Positions 7,943 through 21,168 are shown, counted from the first letter of the stretch. The stretch is DNA of 64,000 bases from Novosphingobium mangrovisedimenti (GCF_025153475.1 NZ_JANZXA010000001.1:496001-560000), one strand, 5' to 3'. Numbers and translations are program-made. The notes: generated from the sequence alone by a model not told the origin.

Positions 7943-8761
7943 TCAGCTCAGTGAAAAGCCCACGGGCACGATCACCCATGCGGAAACGGGTTTGCCGGCC
8001 TGCATGGCGGGCACGAAGCGCCACTTGCGCACGGTCTTGAGGGCAGCGTGATCGAGGCGTTCGAAGCCGCTGGACTCGCGGATCTCGATCGTTCCCGCTT
8101 GCCCTTCCGCAGTGACGAGCACCTTGAGCAGGACCGTTCCTTCCTCACGGTTGCGGCGCGACATGTAGGGATAAGTGGGCCCCGGATTGTTGAGCTGGGC
8201 GGCCGAGAAGTCGGGCGGCGTCACCGGCGCGGGCGGCGCAGGCGGAGACGCAGGTGCCGGCGGGGCATCGACCCTGACCGGGCTGGTGGCGGGAACGACC
8301 GGCGCCGCGGCAATCCGGACGGGCGATTTCGAAGGCAGTTCGATCAGCGGCTGAACGGCCGCGACGTCCGGCACGATCTGCGCCGGCTCGGGCTGCACGT
8401 CCGGTTGCGGCGGCGTGTCCGGGCTGGGCGGCGGAGACGCCACGTTGAAGACGGTCAGGTGCTTGCGCTCCACGGGCTGCGCGGCGACGACGCCAAGGCC
8501 CAGCAGACCGGCAATGGCGACAAGGTGGATCCCGCCGACGATCAGGAACGAGCGCAGGCTGAACCCGCCCGTGCGATAGCCCCCCCGCCCGGAAGACACG
8601 AAGACATCCTCTTCCCCGGCGCAAGGCGCCACCGGCACCGGCTCGTCGCCGACCGGCAAACGCGAGACCGGAGCGCCACGAGGGCGCTCCGGCTGCCGGG
8701 TCACTCCGGTCCTGCGCGCGGCGGCGACAGGATCAAGGGTCGTGGACATGGTCATGTTCAT
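7943..8761 (-). CDS. tonB: TonB-family energy transducer
   Basis: A 272-residue protein with an unusually long cytoplasmic N-tail (~70 residues), one membrane helix (FLIVGGIHLVAIAGLLGLGVVAA), a Pro-rich periplasmic spacer (PPPSPDTPPQPD..., PAPASPPAPPAP) and a C-terminal TonB domain (YPYMSRRNREEGTVLLKVLVT, SGFERLDHAALKTVRKWRFVPA). It couples proton-motive force to the outer-membrane receptor encoded just upstream. A GAGGAA ribosome site precedes the ATG at 8761. ExbB/ExbD are not in the window. Confidence 0.9.
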   Translation of the reverse strand: MNMTMSTTLDPVAAARRTGVTRQPERPRGAPVSRLPVGDEPVPVAPCAGEEDVFVSSGRGGYRTGGFSLRSFLIVGGIHLVAIAGLLGLGVVAAQPVERKHLTVFNVASPPPSPDTPPQPDVQPEPAQIVPDVAAVQPLIELPSKSPVRIAAAPVVPATSPVRVDAPPAPASPPAPPAPVTPPDFSAAQLNNPGPTYPYMSRRNREEGTVLLKVLVTAEGQAGTIEIRESSGFERLDHAALKTVRKWRFVPAMQAGKPVSAWVIVPVGFSLS

Positions 8762-8817
8762 GGTTTCCTCGACTTTCGATTTCCGGAGTGCGGGAGCGGC
8801 ATGGTCAGGCCAGCGGA

Positions 8818-11055
8818 TCAGTAGCTGGCGCTGAGGGTTATGAGGGCCTGGCGACCGGGCCCGGGCACGGCGAAGTGCGGGTTGCGCAACTTCACGATAT
8901 ACCGCTTGTCGGTCAGGTTGCGGATGTTGAGCCGGACCGAGAAGTTCTCGTTGAACCGGAACCCGGCATTGGCATCGAAGCGCCAGTAACCCTCGGAGGA
9001 CACGAGGTTCGCCGTATCGGCATAGCGCTTGGAGGCGTGATAGGCGCCGCCGCCGACCGTGAAGCGATCGGTCACGTCGACATTCGCGGTAAGCGCGACA
9101 TTGTGCTTGGGCGTGTTCGGCAGGGCATTGCCGATACCGGTCTGGATGTCCTCGCCAGTCTCGTCGAAGATGCCGCTCGCGCGGATCTCGCTGTCGATAT
9201 AGGTGTAGCCCGCGAGCAGCGTGACCGGCCCGGCACGACCGCTGGCACCCAGTTCGAAGCCCCTGATACGGGCCTTGTTGGCCACCGGCTCAAGCGTTCC
9301 GGTGCCATCGTCCTGCTGGATGTTGCTGCGATCGATCTGGAACGCGGCCGCCGTCAGGCTGAGAGCGCCATCGAACAGGTCGGCCTTGCCGCCCACTTCC
9401 CAGTTCTCGATGCGAGAGGGCTTGTAGGCCTCGTTGCTGGCGTTGGCGCCGTTGGACCCTTCGCCCACGTCCGAGCCCGGCGGCGTCGCCGAGTCCGCAT
9501 AGGAGAAGTAGAGGCTCGAATTCTCGGTCGGCTTGAAGACAACGCCGCCCTGCCAGGTCACGAAGTCGCTCGTCTTGTCGACATTGTAGGCCACGCCGCG
9601 GCTCGTGCCGTTGGACCGGACATTGAAGCTGGTCCAGCGCACGCCGCCGTTGAGCAGCAGCTGCGGCATGAGCTCGATGGTATCGAATGCGTAGAAGCTG
9701 TAATCCTCGACGCTGGTGCGGTTGGGCGTCGTGCCGTGCGTGATCGCACCGACCCACGGATCAGACGGGTTCGGGTTGTCGAGCGTGGTGCAGTTGTAGT
9801 CGGCCAGCATCGCGGCATCGCAGGTCCGGCCCGCGGTCTCGACGCTGTAGCTATAGGCATCGGTATCGGCCGCCGAAAGCTCGAAGCCCATGGCTACGCT
9901 GTGCTTGATGCCGCCGGTATCGAATTTGCCCGCGAGGTTCAGGTTGTTGACGAGGCCATCGTTGCGGGAGTCGCGGCTCTTGGTGTTGCGCCAGACATAG
10001 CCTTCGGCGACGTTGCCGGCGCTATCGTCGGGATTGGTGACGATGTAGTTGTTGCGCGAGTGCGACCAGCGCGCCGTGTCCGAAAGGATCCAGCCGCCGC
10101 CGAAGTCGTGCTGGAACTGGAACGTGACCGAATCCACCTTGGTCTTCTGGAAGTCGCGCACGGTCAGACCGTAGAAATTGTCGTAATCGACATCGGCCGG
10201 GCGACGGCTGCCTTCGGGCAGGACGTCGTCGAGCTGGTTGCGCGACGTGAGCGGCAGGCCGTAGTCCGGCATGTCGTCGGTCTCGTAGTGGTAGTACGAC
10301 AGGGTTGCCGTCGTGTCGGTGCCCAGGCCCCAGGTGACCGAAGGCGAGAAGCCCCAGCGCTTCTGGAACACGCTGTCGCGGCCGGCAACGTCGGCGTCCT
10401 GCCACATGCCGGTGATGCGCACCGCCAGCTTGTCGGCAAGCTTGGCATTGGCATCCACGGTGACGCGCTTGAAATCCGAGGTGCCGCCGGTCACGTCGAG
10501 GTTCGCGAAGGTACCGTCCTGCGGCATCTTGCTGACGATGTTGATCGAACCGCCCGCCGCGCCGCGTCCGCCGAACGCGCTGTTGGGGCCCTTGAAGACC
10601 TCGATGCGCTCGACCGCGAACGTCTCGCGGGTCTGCGAGCCGACATCGCGGGCACCATCGACATAGGTATCCGAGGTGGCATCGACACCGCGAATGACGG
10701 GGATGTCGGCGCTGGCCGTGCCGCCCTCGCCGGCGCCGAGGGTGATCCCGGGAACCGTGCGCAGGGCGTCCGCGAAGTCGAACGACGCGGTATCCCGCAG
10801 GACCTGATCGGTGATGACGTTGACCGTGCGCGGCGTATCCACCAGCGGCGCGGTGGCCTTGGGCGACTGCACTTGCGGCACGCTGTACTCATCGGTGACC
10901 GCGGTGTCGGTGACGCTGACGCCCTGGAGGCGCGTCGGCTCGCTATCCGGTTCCCGGGCATGTGCCTGCGCATGAGCGGTGGCAATGAAGCCCACGCAGC
11001 CCAATGCGACAAATCCTGCAGCAACTTGCCCGCGACCGGTTGAAAGACGTTTCAT
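8818..11055 (-). CDS. TonB-dependent siderophore receptor, catecholate type (Fiu-like)
   Basis: A 745-residue outer-membrane receptor: signal peptide to ~residue 29, TonB box region, plug domain (DTPRTVNVITDQVLRDT, PVIRGVDATSDTYVDGARD, RIEVFKGPNSAFGGRGAAGGSINIVSK) and a 22-strand barrel ending in aromatic SASY. The 'PxxIPVIRG.D.....DG.RD' plug signature is that of catecholate receptors such as Fiu. Context agrees: piuC lies upstream on the same strand and tonB downstream, with a Fur-like palindrome between piuC and this gene. Ferric-catecholate uptake is inferred; the ligand is unproven. Confidence 0.9.
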   Translation of the reverse strand: MKRLSTGRGQVAAGFVALGCVGFIATAHAQAHAREPDSEPTRLQGVSVTDTAVTDEYSVPQVQSPKATAPLVDTPRTVNVITDQVLRDTASFDFADALRTVPGITLGAGEGGTASADIPVIRGVDATSDTYVDGARDVGSQTRETFAVERIEVFKGPNSAFGGRGAAGGSINIVSKMPQDGTFANLDVTGGTSDFKRVTVDANAKLADKLAVRITGMWQDADVAGRDSVFQKRWGFSPSVTWGLGTDTTATLSYYHYETDDMPDYGLPLTSRNQLDDVLPEGSRRPADVDYDNFYGLTVRDFQKTKVDSVTFQFQHDFGGGWILSDTARWSHSRNNYIVTNPDDSAGNVAEGYVWRNTKSRDSRNDGLVNNLNLAGKFDTGGIKHSVAMGFELSAADTDAYSYSVETAGRTCDAAMLADYNCTTLDNPNPSDPWVGAITHGTTPNRTSVEDYSFYAFDTIELMPQLLLNGGVRWTSFNVRSNGTSRGVAYNVDKTSDFVTWQGGVVFKPTENSSLYFSYADSATPPGSDVGEGSNGANASNEAYKPSRIENWEVGGKADLFDGALSLTAAAFQIDRSNIQQDDGTGTLEPVANKARIRGFELGASGRAGPVTLLAGYTYIDSEIRASGIFDETGEDIQTGIGNALPNTPKHNVALTANVDVTDRFTVGGGAYHASKRYADTANLVSSEGYWRFDANAGFRFNENFSVRLNIRNLTDKRYIVKLRNPHFAVPGPGRQALITLSASY

Positions 11056-11088
11056 AATTCTCCCCTGAAACTGGACGAGAATCGCTAT

Positions 11089-11103
11089 TGCGACTTAGTC
11101 GCA
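11089..11103 (-). promoter_or_regulatory. Fur-like 7-1-7 palindrome upstream of the receptor gene
   Basis: TGCGACT-T-AGTCGCA is a perfect 7-1-7 palindrome 34 bases upstream of the receptor start. A related half-site (aatgcgaat) follows at about 11118-11126. The geometry and iron-uptake context fit an alphaproteobacterial Fur/Mur operator. Confidence 0.55.
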
Positions 11104-11153
11104 TTTAGTCAACCACTAATGCGAATGGATCTCAAGAAAGGCGTGCTGCCCTG

Positions 11154-11837
11154 TCAGGTGTCGGCCCAGAGGCGCAGCAGGTTGTGGTAGAGGTTGGTCA
11201 GGTCCCGCACGACCGCATCTTCGCCACCGCGCTCGGCGGTCAGCGTCTGGACCGAGCAATCCAGCCGGTAGAGCTGTTCGCGCTGGACGTGATCCCGCAC
11301 CATGCTTTGCAACCAGAAAAAACTGGCGACGCGCTCGCCACGCGTCACCGGCGTCACGTGGTGGAGGCTGGAGGCCGGATAGAGCACCATGTCGCCGGCG
11401 GCCAGCTTCACCCGCTGCTCGCCATAGAGATCCTCGATGACGAGCTCTCCGCCCTCGTAGCTATCCGGATCGGCCAGGAACAGCGTGCAGGACAGGTCGC
11501 TGCGGATACGAAACTCCGTCCCCTTGAGCTGGCGAACGGCATTGTCGACGTGGCTCCCGAATTCCTCTCCGCCCGAATAGCGATTGAACAGCGGGGGAAA
11601 CACCTTCAGCGGCAAGGCCGCCGCCACGAAGTGCGGCGCCCGGCCGAGCGCGGCGGCGATCAGGTTGCCCGCTTCGCGTTCGGCCTCGCTGCCATGGCGA
11701 AGCTGGCGGTTGTTCTTGGCCAGCATGGACTGGTGGCCGGACGTCTCGTTTCCGTCGACCCAGTCTCCCGCGTCGATCACGGCCCGACATGCGCGGACCT
11801 CTTCGGGCGAAAGGACGGCGGCAAGTTTGAGAAGCAC
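11154..11837 (-). CDS. piuC: PiuC/PKHD-type Fe(II)/2-oxoglutarate dioxygenase
   Basis: A 227-residue cytosolic enzyme. The Fe-binding facial triad is H96-x-D98 (GSHVDNAV) and H159 ([12 protein letters not shown]), with R169 in place to bind 2-oxoglutarate. The length equals PiuC family members (~226). The start is GTG at 11837, chosen because AGGAGG lies eight bases upstream; the frame continues farther up but without a ribosome site. PiuC genes usually accompany catecholate receptors and are iron-repressed, as here. The substrate is unknown, possibly a siderophore-drug or receptor-linked molecule. Confidence 0.92.
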   Translation of the reverse strand: MLLKLAAVLSPEEVRACRAVIDAGDWVDGNETSGHQSMLAKNNRQLRHGSEAEREAGNLIAAALGRAPHFVAAALPLKVFPPLFNRYSGGEEFGSHVDNAVRQLKGTEFRIRSDLSCTLFLADPDSYEGGELVIEDLYGEQRVKLAAGDMVLYPASSLHHVTPVTRGERVASFFWLQSMVRDHVQREQLYRLDCSVQTLTAERGGEDAVVRDLTNLYHNLLRLWADT

Positions 11838-11953
11838 GAACGGACCTCCTGGACACGGCGAAAGGACAGACCGGAACTCGCATTTCGAGCGTTCGCCGCA
11901 CGCCGCTCCCAGCAACAAACCTCGGCCCGCGACGCGGGTAGTGCGAATACTAT

Positions 11954-11968
11954 TGCGAGTCAATTGCA
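11954..11968 (-). promoter_or_regulatory. Second Fur-like site, upstream of piuC
   Basis: TGCGAGT-C-AATTGCA is an imperfect 7-1-7 palindrome (5 of 7 pairs match) and is preceded by another half-site TGCGAAT at 11942-11948. It resembles the perfect site before the receptor gene, which supports joint iron control. Confidence 0.4.
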
Positions 11969-12094
11969 GTAAATTTACGAGGTGGGATCATCTCCTTGCT
12001 GCGTCTATCCTTGCCCCAGGGCGACGCATGCCTGCGGACGCTCGCCAGCGGCAAGTCCGCGCGGTATCGGTAGCCGGGAAGGAGATTCGTCCCC

Positions 12095-13639
12095 ATGGAT
12101 GAATGCGATGACCAGGCCGAAACCATCACCTTCCTCTCACGGGCCGCGACATATGGCCTTGCCGGTCCGGTCGAACGCATCGACACCCACGCCGCCATCG
12201 TGTTTCTGGCAGGCGAGCATGCCTTCAAGCTCAAACGCGCGGTGCGCTATCCCTATCTCGACTTCTCGACTGCGGAGAAACGCAGGGCCGTATGCGAAGC
12301 CGAACTTGCCCTCAACCGCCGCACCGCGCCCGAGATCTATCGCGATGTCCGGCCCGTCGGCCGGCTCGACGACGGACGTCTCGCGCTCGGTGCCGGTACG
12401 CCTGTCGACTGGCTGGTGGTCATGCGCCGCTTCGCAAGCGAATGCCTGCTCGACACCATGGCGCGCAAGGGCCCGCTGCCGCCGTCCCTGATCCGCGACC
12501 TTGCGGACGAGATCGCCGCATTTCACGACAAGGCCGAAACGGTGCCCGGCCCCGGCGCCGAACGCGTGCGCAGGGTGATCGAAGGCAACCGCGCCAGCAT
12601 GGTCGCACTCGCGCAAGGCCTGCTGCCCGCCAACGACTGCGACCTTCTCCACGATCGCAGCATCGCCGCTCTCGAGGCGCTGTCGCCCCTGCTCGACCGG
12701 CGGGCGGACAGCGGCCACGTGAAGCACTGCCACGGCGACCTGCATCTCGCCAACATCTGCCTGTGGCACGGCCGGCCGACGCTGTTCGACTGCCTCGAAT
12801 TCGACCCTGAACTGGCGACCACCGACGTGCTCTACGATCTGGCGTTCCTGCTGATGGACCTCTGGCAGCGGGACCTGCATGCCGAGGCTTCGCTGACGTT
12901 CAACCGCTATTGCGACATGCGCGATGAACGCGACGGGCTGGCCGCCATGCCGCTGTTCCTATCGATGCGCGCGGCCGTGCGGGCCCATGTCAGCGCCAGT
13001 GCGGCGGAACGGCAGGCGAATGCCGCGCAGCGCGCCGACAAGCGGCGGGCGGCTTGTGACTACCTGGCCACCGCGCTGGCCATGCTTGACCGGCCCGGCC
13101 CGCGCCTGATCGCCATCGGCGGCCTGAGCGGCACCGGAAAGTCGACGCTGGCCGGGCACCTGGCACCGCGCATCGGCGCCGCACCGGGCGCCCGCTGGCT
13201 GCGCAGCGATGTGCTGCGCAAGCGGCTGGCCGGTGTCAGGCCCGAAGACCGGCTATCCGCCGATGCCTATACCAAGGAGCGCGGGCACGAAGTCTATCGC
13301 AAGCTTACGCAGGACGCCCGAGGCGCACTCGCGGCGGGAATGAACGTGATCGTCGACGCCGTCTTCGCCGATCCTGCCGAGCGGGCCGCCATTGCCGACG
13401 TCGCGGCAAGCTGCGGCGTGCCTTTCACCGGCTTGTGGCTGGAGGCACCGCCCGAAGTAATGCGCACGCGCGTCGACACGCGGAAGGCAGACGCCTCGGA
13501 TGCTGATTCCGCCGTTGTCGACCGGCAGCTCGACTATGCGCTGGGCGACCTCGGCGCATGGCGGCGGACAAACGCGGCAGGAACGCCGGATGAAGTCCTT
13601 GCCGAGGCCCTTCGTCATATCGACGAAACACTAGGGTGA
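12095..13639 (+). CDS. Two-domain kinase: aminoglycoside-phosphotransferase-like domain plus AAA/zeta-toxin-like P-loop kinase
   Basis: A 514-residue protein. Residues ~1-320 are APH-like, with the Brenner motif HGDLHLANICLW near 213 and a following DCLEFDPEL. Residues ~335-514 form a P-loop kinase with Walker A GLSGTGKST at about 342-350, an acidic DVLRKRLAGV strand and the lid MRTRVDTRKADASDADS. This COG0645/COG2187 fusion is widespread and uncharacterised; it is not evidence of drug resistance. The ATG at 12095 is used. It is 88 bases upstream of the N-ATPase operon on the same strand, and such genes are sometimes neighbours of stress-response loci. Confidence 0.85.
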   Translation: MDECDDQAETITFLSRAATYGLAGPVERIDTHAAIVFLAGEHAFKLKRAVRYPYLDFSTAEKRRAVCEAELALNRRTAPEIYRDVRPVGRLDDGRLALGAGTPVDWLVVMRRFASECLLDTMARKGPLPPSLIRDLADEIAAFHDKAETVPGPGAERVRRVIEGNRASMVALAQGLLPANDCDLLHDRSIAALEALSPLLDRRADSGHVKHCHGDLHLANICLWHGRPTLFDCLEFDPELATTDVLYDLAFLLMDLWQRDLHAEASLTFNRYCDMRDERDGLAAMPLFLSMRAAVRAHVSASAAERQANAAQRADKRRAACDYLATALAMLDRPGPRLIAIGGLSGTGKSTLAGHLAPRIGAAPGARWLRSDVLRKRLAGVRPEDRLSADAYTKERGHEVYRKLTQDARGALAAGMNVIVDAVFADPAERAAIADVAASCGVPFTGLWLEAPPEVMRTRVDTRKADASDADSAVVDRQLDYALGDLGAWRRTNAAGTPDEVLAEALRHIDETLG

Positions 13640-13706
13640 TGACACCATGAACGGGAACATCCCCAGGTTGACACGACCGGCCCGACCGCCGACCATTCCG
13701 CAGTAA

Positions 13707-15597
<1,891 letters not shown>

Positions 15598-15601
<4 letters not shown>

Positions 15602-15876
15602 CCGGCGAGGGCGATCCGATGGCACGCGCCGCCCACGAGGCCCACGAACGCGAAAAGGCGGGAAAGGCCGATCCGGAACCTTCGCTCGGCGCGCGTTTCG
15701 CGCAAATTGGCGTGCTCGGCTGGATGGTGGTGCTGCCGATACTGGCCATGCTGGCATTCGGGCGCTGGCTGGACCACCGGTTCGGCACCGGCATCTTCTT
15801 TTCCGCCCCTGCCCTGATGATCGGCGCCGCCATCGGTTTCACGCTCGCCTGGCGCTGGATGCACCGACGCCTGTGA
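15598..15876 (+). CDS. atpQ: N-ATPase accessory membrane protein AtpQ
   Basis: A 92-residue protein with two membrane helices (IGVLGWMVVLPILAMLAFGRWLD and FFSAPALMIGAAIGFTLAWRWM) after a charged N-tail. It is related to AtpI/AtpQ, found only in N-ATPase operons at this place. Its role is thought to be assembly or ion delivery. Overlaps atpC by ATGA. Confidence 0.85.
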
Positions 15877-16154
15877 TGACGCCCGATCTCCTCTTCTGGC
15901 TGAAGGCCCTTGCCGCGCTGGTCATCGGGCTGGTGCTCGGGTTCGTGCACTTCGGCATGCTCGCATCGGTGACCGAGGACTACCTGGCCGGCCGCGCGAT
16001 GCGGGCGGTGATCGTGCAGGTCCTGCGCCTCGCCGTGCTGGGGGCCGTACTGTTCGCACTGGTGCGCCTGGGTGCCCTGCCGCTTCTGGCAGGGGCGCTC
16101 GGCATCATCGCCGCGCGGGCGATCGTGCTGCGTCGCCGGAGGCCCGAGCCATGA
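15873..16154 (+). CDS. atpR: N-ATPase accessory membrane protein AtpR
   Basis: A 93-residue protein with three predicted membrane helices: LLFWLKALAALVIGLVLGFVHFGML, then two in the second half, and a basic C-tail RRRRPEP. AtpR is specific to N-ATPase operons; function not established. Starts at GTG 15873 or ATG 15876; both overlap the atpQ stop. Confidence 0.85.
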   Translation: MMTPDLLFWLKALAALVIGLVLGFVHFGMLASVTEDYLAGRAMRAVIVQVLRLAVLGAVLFALVRLGALPLLAGALGIIAARAIVLRRRRPEP

Positions 16155-16852
16155 TCCAGCCACCGCTCACCGCCGAACCGGTGTTCCATCTCGGCCCCGT
16201 GCCGATCACCCAGCCCGTGCTGACGACCTGGGCAATCATGGCGCTGATGGTCCTGTTCTCGGTCCTGCTTTCCCGCCGCCTGAAGCAGCGGCCCGGACGC
16301 ACTCAGACGGTCATGGAGCTCATCACCGGCGCGCTCGACCAGCAGATCGGCGATGTCGTGCAATCGGACCCGGCGCCCTACCGCGCGCTGATAGGCACGA
16401 TCTTCCTGTTCGTCTTCGTCGCCAACTGGTCGGGTGCCCTGCCCGGCGTGGAACCGCCGACGGCGCATCTGGAAACCGATGCCGCGCTGGCGCTGATCGT
16501 GTTCGGCGCCACGCTCTACCACGGCGTGCGCGTGAACGGGGTGGTCGGCTACCTCAAGACTTTCGCCGATCCGCACTGGGTGATGATCCCGCTCAACCTC
16601 GTCGAACAGATCACCCGCACGTTCAGCCTTTTCATCCGCCTGTTCGGCAATGTCATGAGCGGCGTCTTCATCATCGCCATCATGCTTTCGCTGGCCGGGT
16701 TTCTGGTGCCGATCCCGCTGATGGCGCTCGATTTGCTGACCGGCGCGGTACAGGCTTATATCTTCGCCATTCTCGGCTGCGTCTTCATCGGCGCCGCAGT
16801 CAGTGAACGAGGCGATGCCGAAAAGAATTCTCGTGAACGGAGTGCTGCATGA
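16151..16852 (+). CDS. atpB: N-type ATPase subunit a
   Basis: A 233-residue membrane stator subunit that forms the ion half-channels against the c-ring. The essential arginine is visible in [17 protein letters not shown] at about residue 162, and the ending helix [19 protein letters not shown] is typical. Overlaps atpR (ATGA) and atpE (ATGA). Confidence 0.93.
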   Translation: MIQPPLTAEPVFHLGPVPITQPVLTTWAIMALMVLFSVLLSRRLKQRPGRTQTVMELITGALDQQIGDVVQSDPAPYRALIGTIFLFVFVANWSGALPGVEPPTAHLETDAALALIVFGATLYHGVRVNGVVGYLKTFADPHWVMIPLNLVEQITRTFSLFIRLFGNVMSGVFIIAIMLSLAGFLVPIPLMALDLLTGAVQAYIFAILGCVFIGAAVSERGDAEKNSRERSAA

Positions 16853-17091
16853 CAGTCGAAGAGATCAGCATTTTGTCGGCGGCCATCGCCGTTTCCTTCG
16901 GGGCGCTGGGCCCCGGACTGGGTGAAGGCCGGGCAGTTGCCGCGGCCGTAGACGCCATAGCCCGCCAGCCCGAGGCTTCGGGCACGATCTCGCGTACGCT
17001 CTTCGTGGGCCTCGCCATGATCGAGACGACGGCGATCTACTGCCTTGTCGTCGCACTGCTCGTGCTGTTCGCCAATCCCTTCGTGAAGTAG
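16849..17091 (+). CDS. atpE: N-type ATPase subunit c
   Basis: An 80-residue helical hairpin forming the rotor ring. Helix 1 contains the Gly-rich [16 protein letters not shown] with E26; the loop is R39-Q40-P41; helix 2 has the ion carboxylate E59 followed by T60-T61. Two carboxylates plus polar neighbours are the N-type pattern. They were first read as a Na+ site, but one characterised N-ATPase ring behaves as proton-specific, so the coupling ion cannot be assigned here. Confidence 0.93.
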   Translation: MTVEEISILSAAIAVSFGALGPGLGEGRAVAAAVDAIARQPEASGTISRTLFVGLAMIETTAIYCLVVALLVLFANPFVK

Positions 17092-17111
17092 CCCGCAGGA
17101 CAGCGCCGCCC

Positions 17112-17841
17112 ATGCGCATCGACTGGTGGACCCTCGGCCTGCAGACCATCAACCTGCTGGTGCTGCTCTGGCTTCTGGGACGGTTCTTCTTCCGCCCCAT
17201 GGCGAAGATCGTGGCCGAGCGCCAGGCGGCCGCCAACGAATTGCTCGATGCCGCCAGGAAGGCGCAGGACAAGGCCGAAGCCGCGGTGCAGGAAGCCCAG
17301 GCCGAACGCGATCGTTCCGCCGCGGCCCGCGAGGCCGTGCTGGACGCCGCGCGCAAGGAGGCCGAGGCCCAGCGCGCCAAGCTGATCGAGACCGCGCATG
17401 CCGAAGCCCTGCGCAAGCGTTCCGAAGCCGAGACCGCCATCGATCATGCCCGCAGCGAGGCCGAAGCACAGCTGGCCCGGCAGGCCAACGTGCTGGCAAC
17501 CGATGTCGCCGCCCATCTTCTCGAAGGGCCGGGGGCAAGGCTGCCGGTCGGCGCCTTCCTGCCCGAACTCGAACAGGCGCTTGCCGAACTGCCCGGCAGG
17601 ACTCGCTCGGCCATCGCCACCCCCGCCGCGCCGGCCTCGCTGATCAGCGCCCGACCTCTGGCGGACGATGACGCGCAAGCGGCCCGCACGGCGGTCAGCG
17701 GCGCCCTCGGACATGATGCGACCCTTTCGTTCGACACCGATCCTAGCCTCGTTGCCGGACTTCGGCTGAGCAGCGGGATGGTCGTGCTCGACGTCAACCT
17801 GCGCGCGGACCTCGACCGCGTGCTAGCAGGACTGGACAGCC

Positions 17842-17852
<11 letters not shown>
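17112..17852 (+). CDS. atpF: N-type ATPase subunit b fused to a delta-like C-terminal domain
   Basis: A 246-residue peripheral stalk subunit: one N-terminal membrane helix ([21 protein letters not shown]), a long charged coiled coil (~30-140) and, from ~175, a segment [22 protein letters not shown] ... [29 protein letters not shown]. The last part matches the C-terminal domain of delta/OSCP. The operon has no atpH, so this fusion probably replaces delta. Confidence 0.92.
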
Positions 17853-19363
<1,511 letters not shown>

Positions 19364-19371
<8 letters not shown>

Positions 19372-20230
19372 ACGGCTGAGCGACGTCGAAGCCCGGATCG
19401 ACAGCGTTCGCCAACTTTCCATGGTGATTTCGGCAATGCGCGGGATCGCTTCGGTCCGCAGCCACGAAGCCAGCGCCCGCCTGCCGGGCATCCGCGACTA
19501 TGCCGACACGATCGGCAGCGCCATCGCGCAGGCCCTTGCCCTGTTCAAGGGCGCGGACATCGCACCGGACGCCGACGGCGAGGCATCGGGGCGGCTGCTG
19601 GTGCTGGCACTGTGCGCCGAGCAGGGGTTCGTCGGGGCCTTCAACACGCATATCCTCGATGCCGTGCAGGCCCTGATCGATGCCGCCGGCGCCGATCGGA
19701 GCGACATACTGATGGTGGGCACGCGCGGCATTGCCGCGGCCCGCGAACGCGGGCTGGAGCCAGCCGAGAGCATGGTCATGACCGGCCATGCCGACCAGCT
19801 CACCGCCCTGGCCAACCGCCTCGCCGACCGGCTCTTCGCCCGGCTCCAGGGTGGCGCGGTGAGCCGGGTCGTCATCGTCGGCGCCCAGCCGCCCGAGGCC
19901 CGGAAGACAACCGATACCGTGGTGCCGCAAACGCTCATTCCGTTCGACTTCGCGCGTTTTCCCGCAACCAATCGCGCGCAAGCCCCGCTCGTGCACCTGC
20001 CGGCGCCGATCCTGCTCGAACGGCTCACCAACGAATATGTCTTCGCCCAGCTGTGCGAAGCCCTGACGCTGTCCTACGCAGCGGAAAACGAGGCCCGCAT
20101 GCGCGCGATGATTGCCGCCCGGGAGAACGTCGCCCGCAAGGTCGACGAACTGACCGCAACGGCGCGGCGGCTCCGCCAGGAACAGATCACCGAGGAACTG
20201 ATCGAACTCGCCTCTGCCGTGAAGGAATGA
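19364..20230 (+). CDS. atpG: N-type ATPase gamma subunit
   Basis: A 288-residue central-shaft subunit: N-terminal helix [27 protein letters not shown], Rossmann-like middle ([22 protein letters not shown]), and C-terminal helix [43 protein letters not shown] with the conserved ExxARMxAM pattern. Start ATG 19364 overlaps atpA. It closes the nine-gene operon. Confidence 0.93.
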
Positions 20231-20235
20231 GCGAC

Positions 20236-20620
20236 GGTCGGGTCAGGCCGCTTGTAGTAGCCGGCCATGAACTTGGGGATCTCGACCAGGAACTCGCCAC
20301 GCGGATGGGGCTTGTCGGTGGTGAAGTACTCCAGCACCGCCACGAAGCCCCCCCTGACCGGGTTCCCCGCATCCGCGTGCCAGTCGGCGGCAATGGCGCG
20401 CGTCCGCCGCCAGAGTTCGCCGAAGCTCACGGTTTCGAACCGGTCGAGCAGGTGCGTGCCCCTGCGCCCGCTATGCGGATCGGTTACCAGTTCACGCGCA
20501 AAGTGACCGATCGCCGGCCGATCGGCACAGCCTTCCATGACGATCCGAACGACCTTCGCCAGCCTCAGCCGGGCCGCTGCTTGGCCTGCGTGACGGACGC
20601 TAGGAGAAGCTCTTCGAGGC
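20236..20620 (-). pseudogene. Remnant of a carboxylic acid reductase/AMP-binding enzyme with internal deletion
   Basis: One minus-strand frame without stops reads LRLAKVVRIVMEG, then CADRPAIGHFARELVTD, LLDRFETVSFGELWRRTRAIAADW and PVRGGFVA, which matches the start of the adenylation domain of carboxylic acid reductases. It then jumps straight to [37 protein letters not shown], a segment that lies several hundred residues farther on in the intact enzyme. No reductase or carrier domain is present. The remnant ends against the atpG stop, suggesting that insertion or rearrangement beside the N-ATPase operon destroyed the gene. Confidence 0.6.
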
Positions 20621-20643
20621 AGCGGTGATGAAGCCGGTTGCCG

Positions 20644-21168
20644 CTAGCCTTTCGGCACGCCATCCCGCAGCGCCTGCCGCACCCATGCCTCGACGCCGAG
20701 AACCTTTATCTGGCGGTCGAGCAGGCGCTCGATCATCTCGCTGTCGGCCTCCCGACACCCCGCGCGCAATCGCAACGTCGTTTGCGTCCCGGACTTGCTG
20801 CGCCATTCGACCGTGACTTGCGACGTCTCCGTGGGCGGATTCGCGCAGGGCCAGTCGCGCGTGGTGCCCGTCGGCGGACGGAGCGGCAAGACGGCCTTGC
20901 GCACCTCGTCGTAAGTCCTGCGCGACACCGCGCGCATGCGCGACCCGATCAGGGCCGTATGGCGCAGCCCCTCGAAGTCGACCAGACCTCCCGGCGTCAC
21001 GCTGACCCGGTAGACCGGACAGAAACCGTTGCAGGGGCCGCGCGCAATGACGATTTCCTCGCGCGGCCGGGCGGGCCCGCCTTCCCGAAGCGGCAGCGTG
21101 CACGCGCCGAGCAGACCGATGCCCAGCACAACGCACCCTGCCGCGATCAGGACAAGGATCTTCACCAC
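20644..21168 (-). CDS. DUF6438-type lipoprotein
   Basis: A 174-residue exported protein with a lipobox-like signal (VVLGIGLLGAC, Cys ~23). The mature part opens with EEIVIARGPCNGFCPVYRVSVTPGGLVDFEG, the C-x3-C segment of DUF6438 proteins, and ends with a predicted helix (ADSEMIERLLDRQIKVLGVEAWVRQAL). GTG start at 21168 overlapping the autotransporter stop, so co-translated with it. Function unknown. Confidence 0.7.
   Translation of the reverse strand: MVKILVLIAAGCVVLGIGLLGACTLPLREGGPARPREEIVIARGPCNGFCPVYRVSVTPGGLVDFEGLRHTALIGSRMRAVSRRTYDEVRKAVLPLRPPTGTTRDWPCANPPTETSQVTVEWRSKSGTQTTLRLRAGCREADSEMIERLLDRQIKVLGVEAWVRQALRDGVPKG

Noticed and set aside
8788..11043. 751-codon plus-strand frame opposite the catecholate receptor
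   Set aside because: Shadow of the receptor gene caused by high GC codon use; the minus-strand product has a signal peptide, plug and barrel.
12095..13639. Aminoglycoside resistance
   Set aside because: The APH-like domain belongs to a widespread APH-P-loop fusion family of unknown role, not to known resistance enzymes.
16849..17091. Calling the N-ATPase a sodium pump outright
   Set aside because: The site has polar residues but the family includes a proton-specific ring; sequence alone does not settle it.
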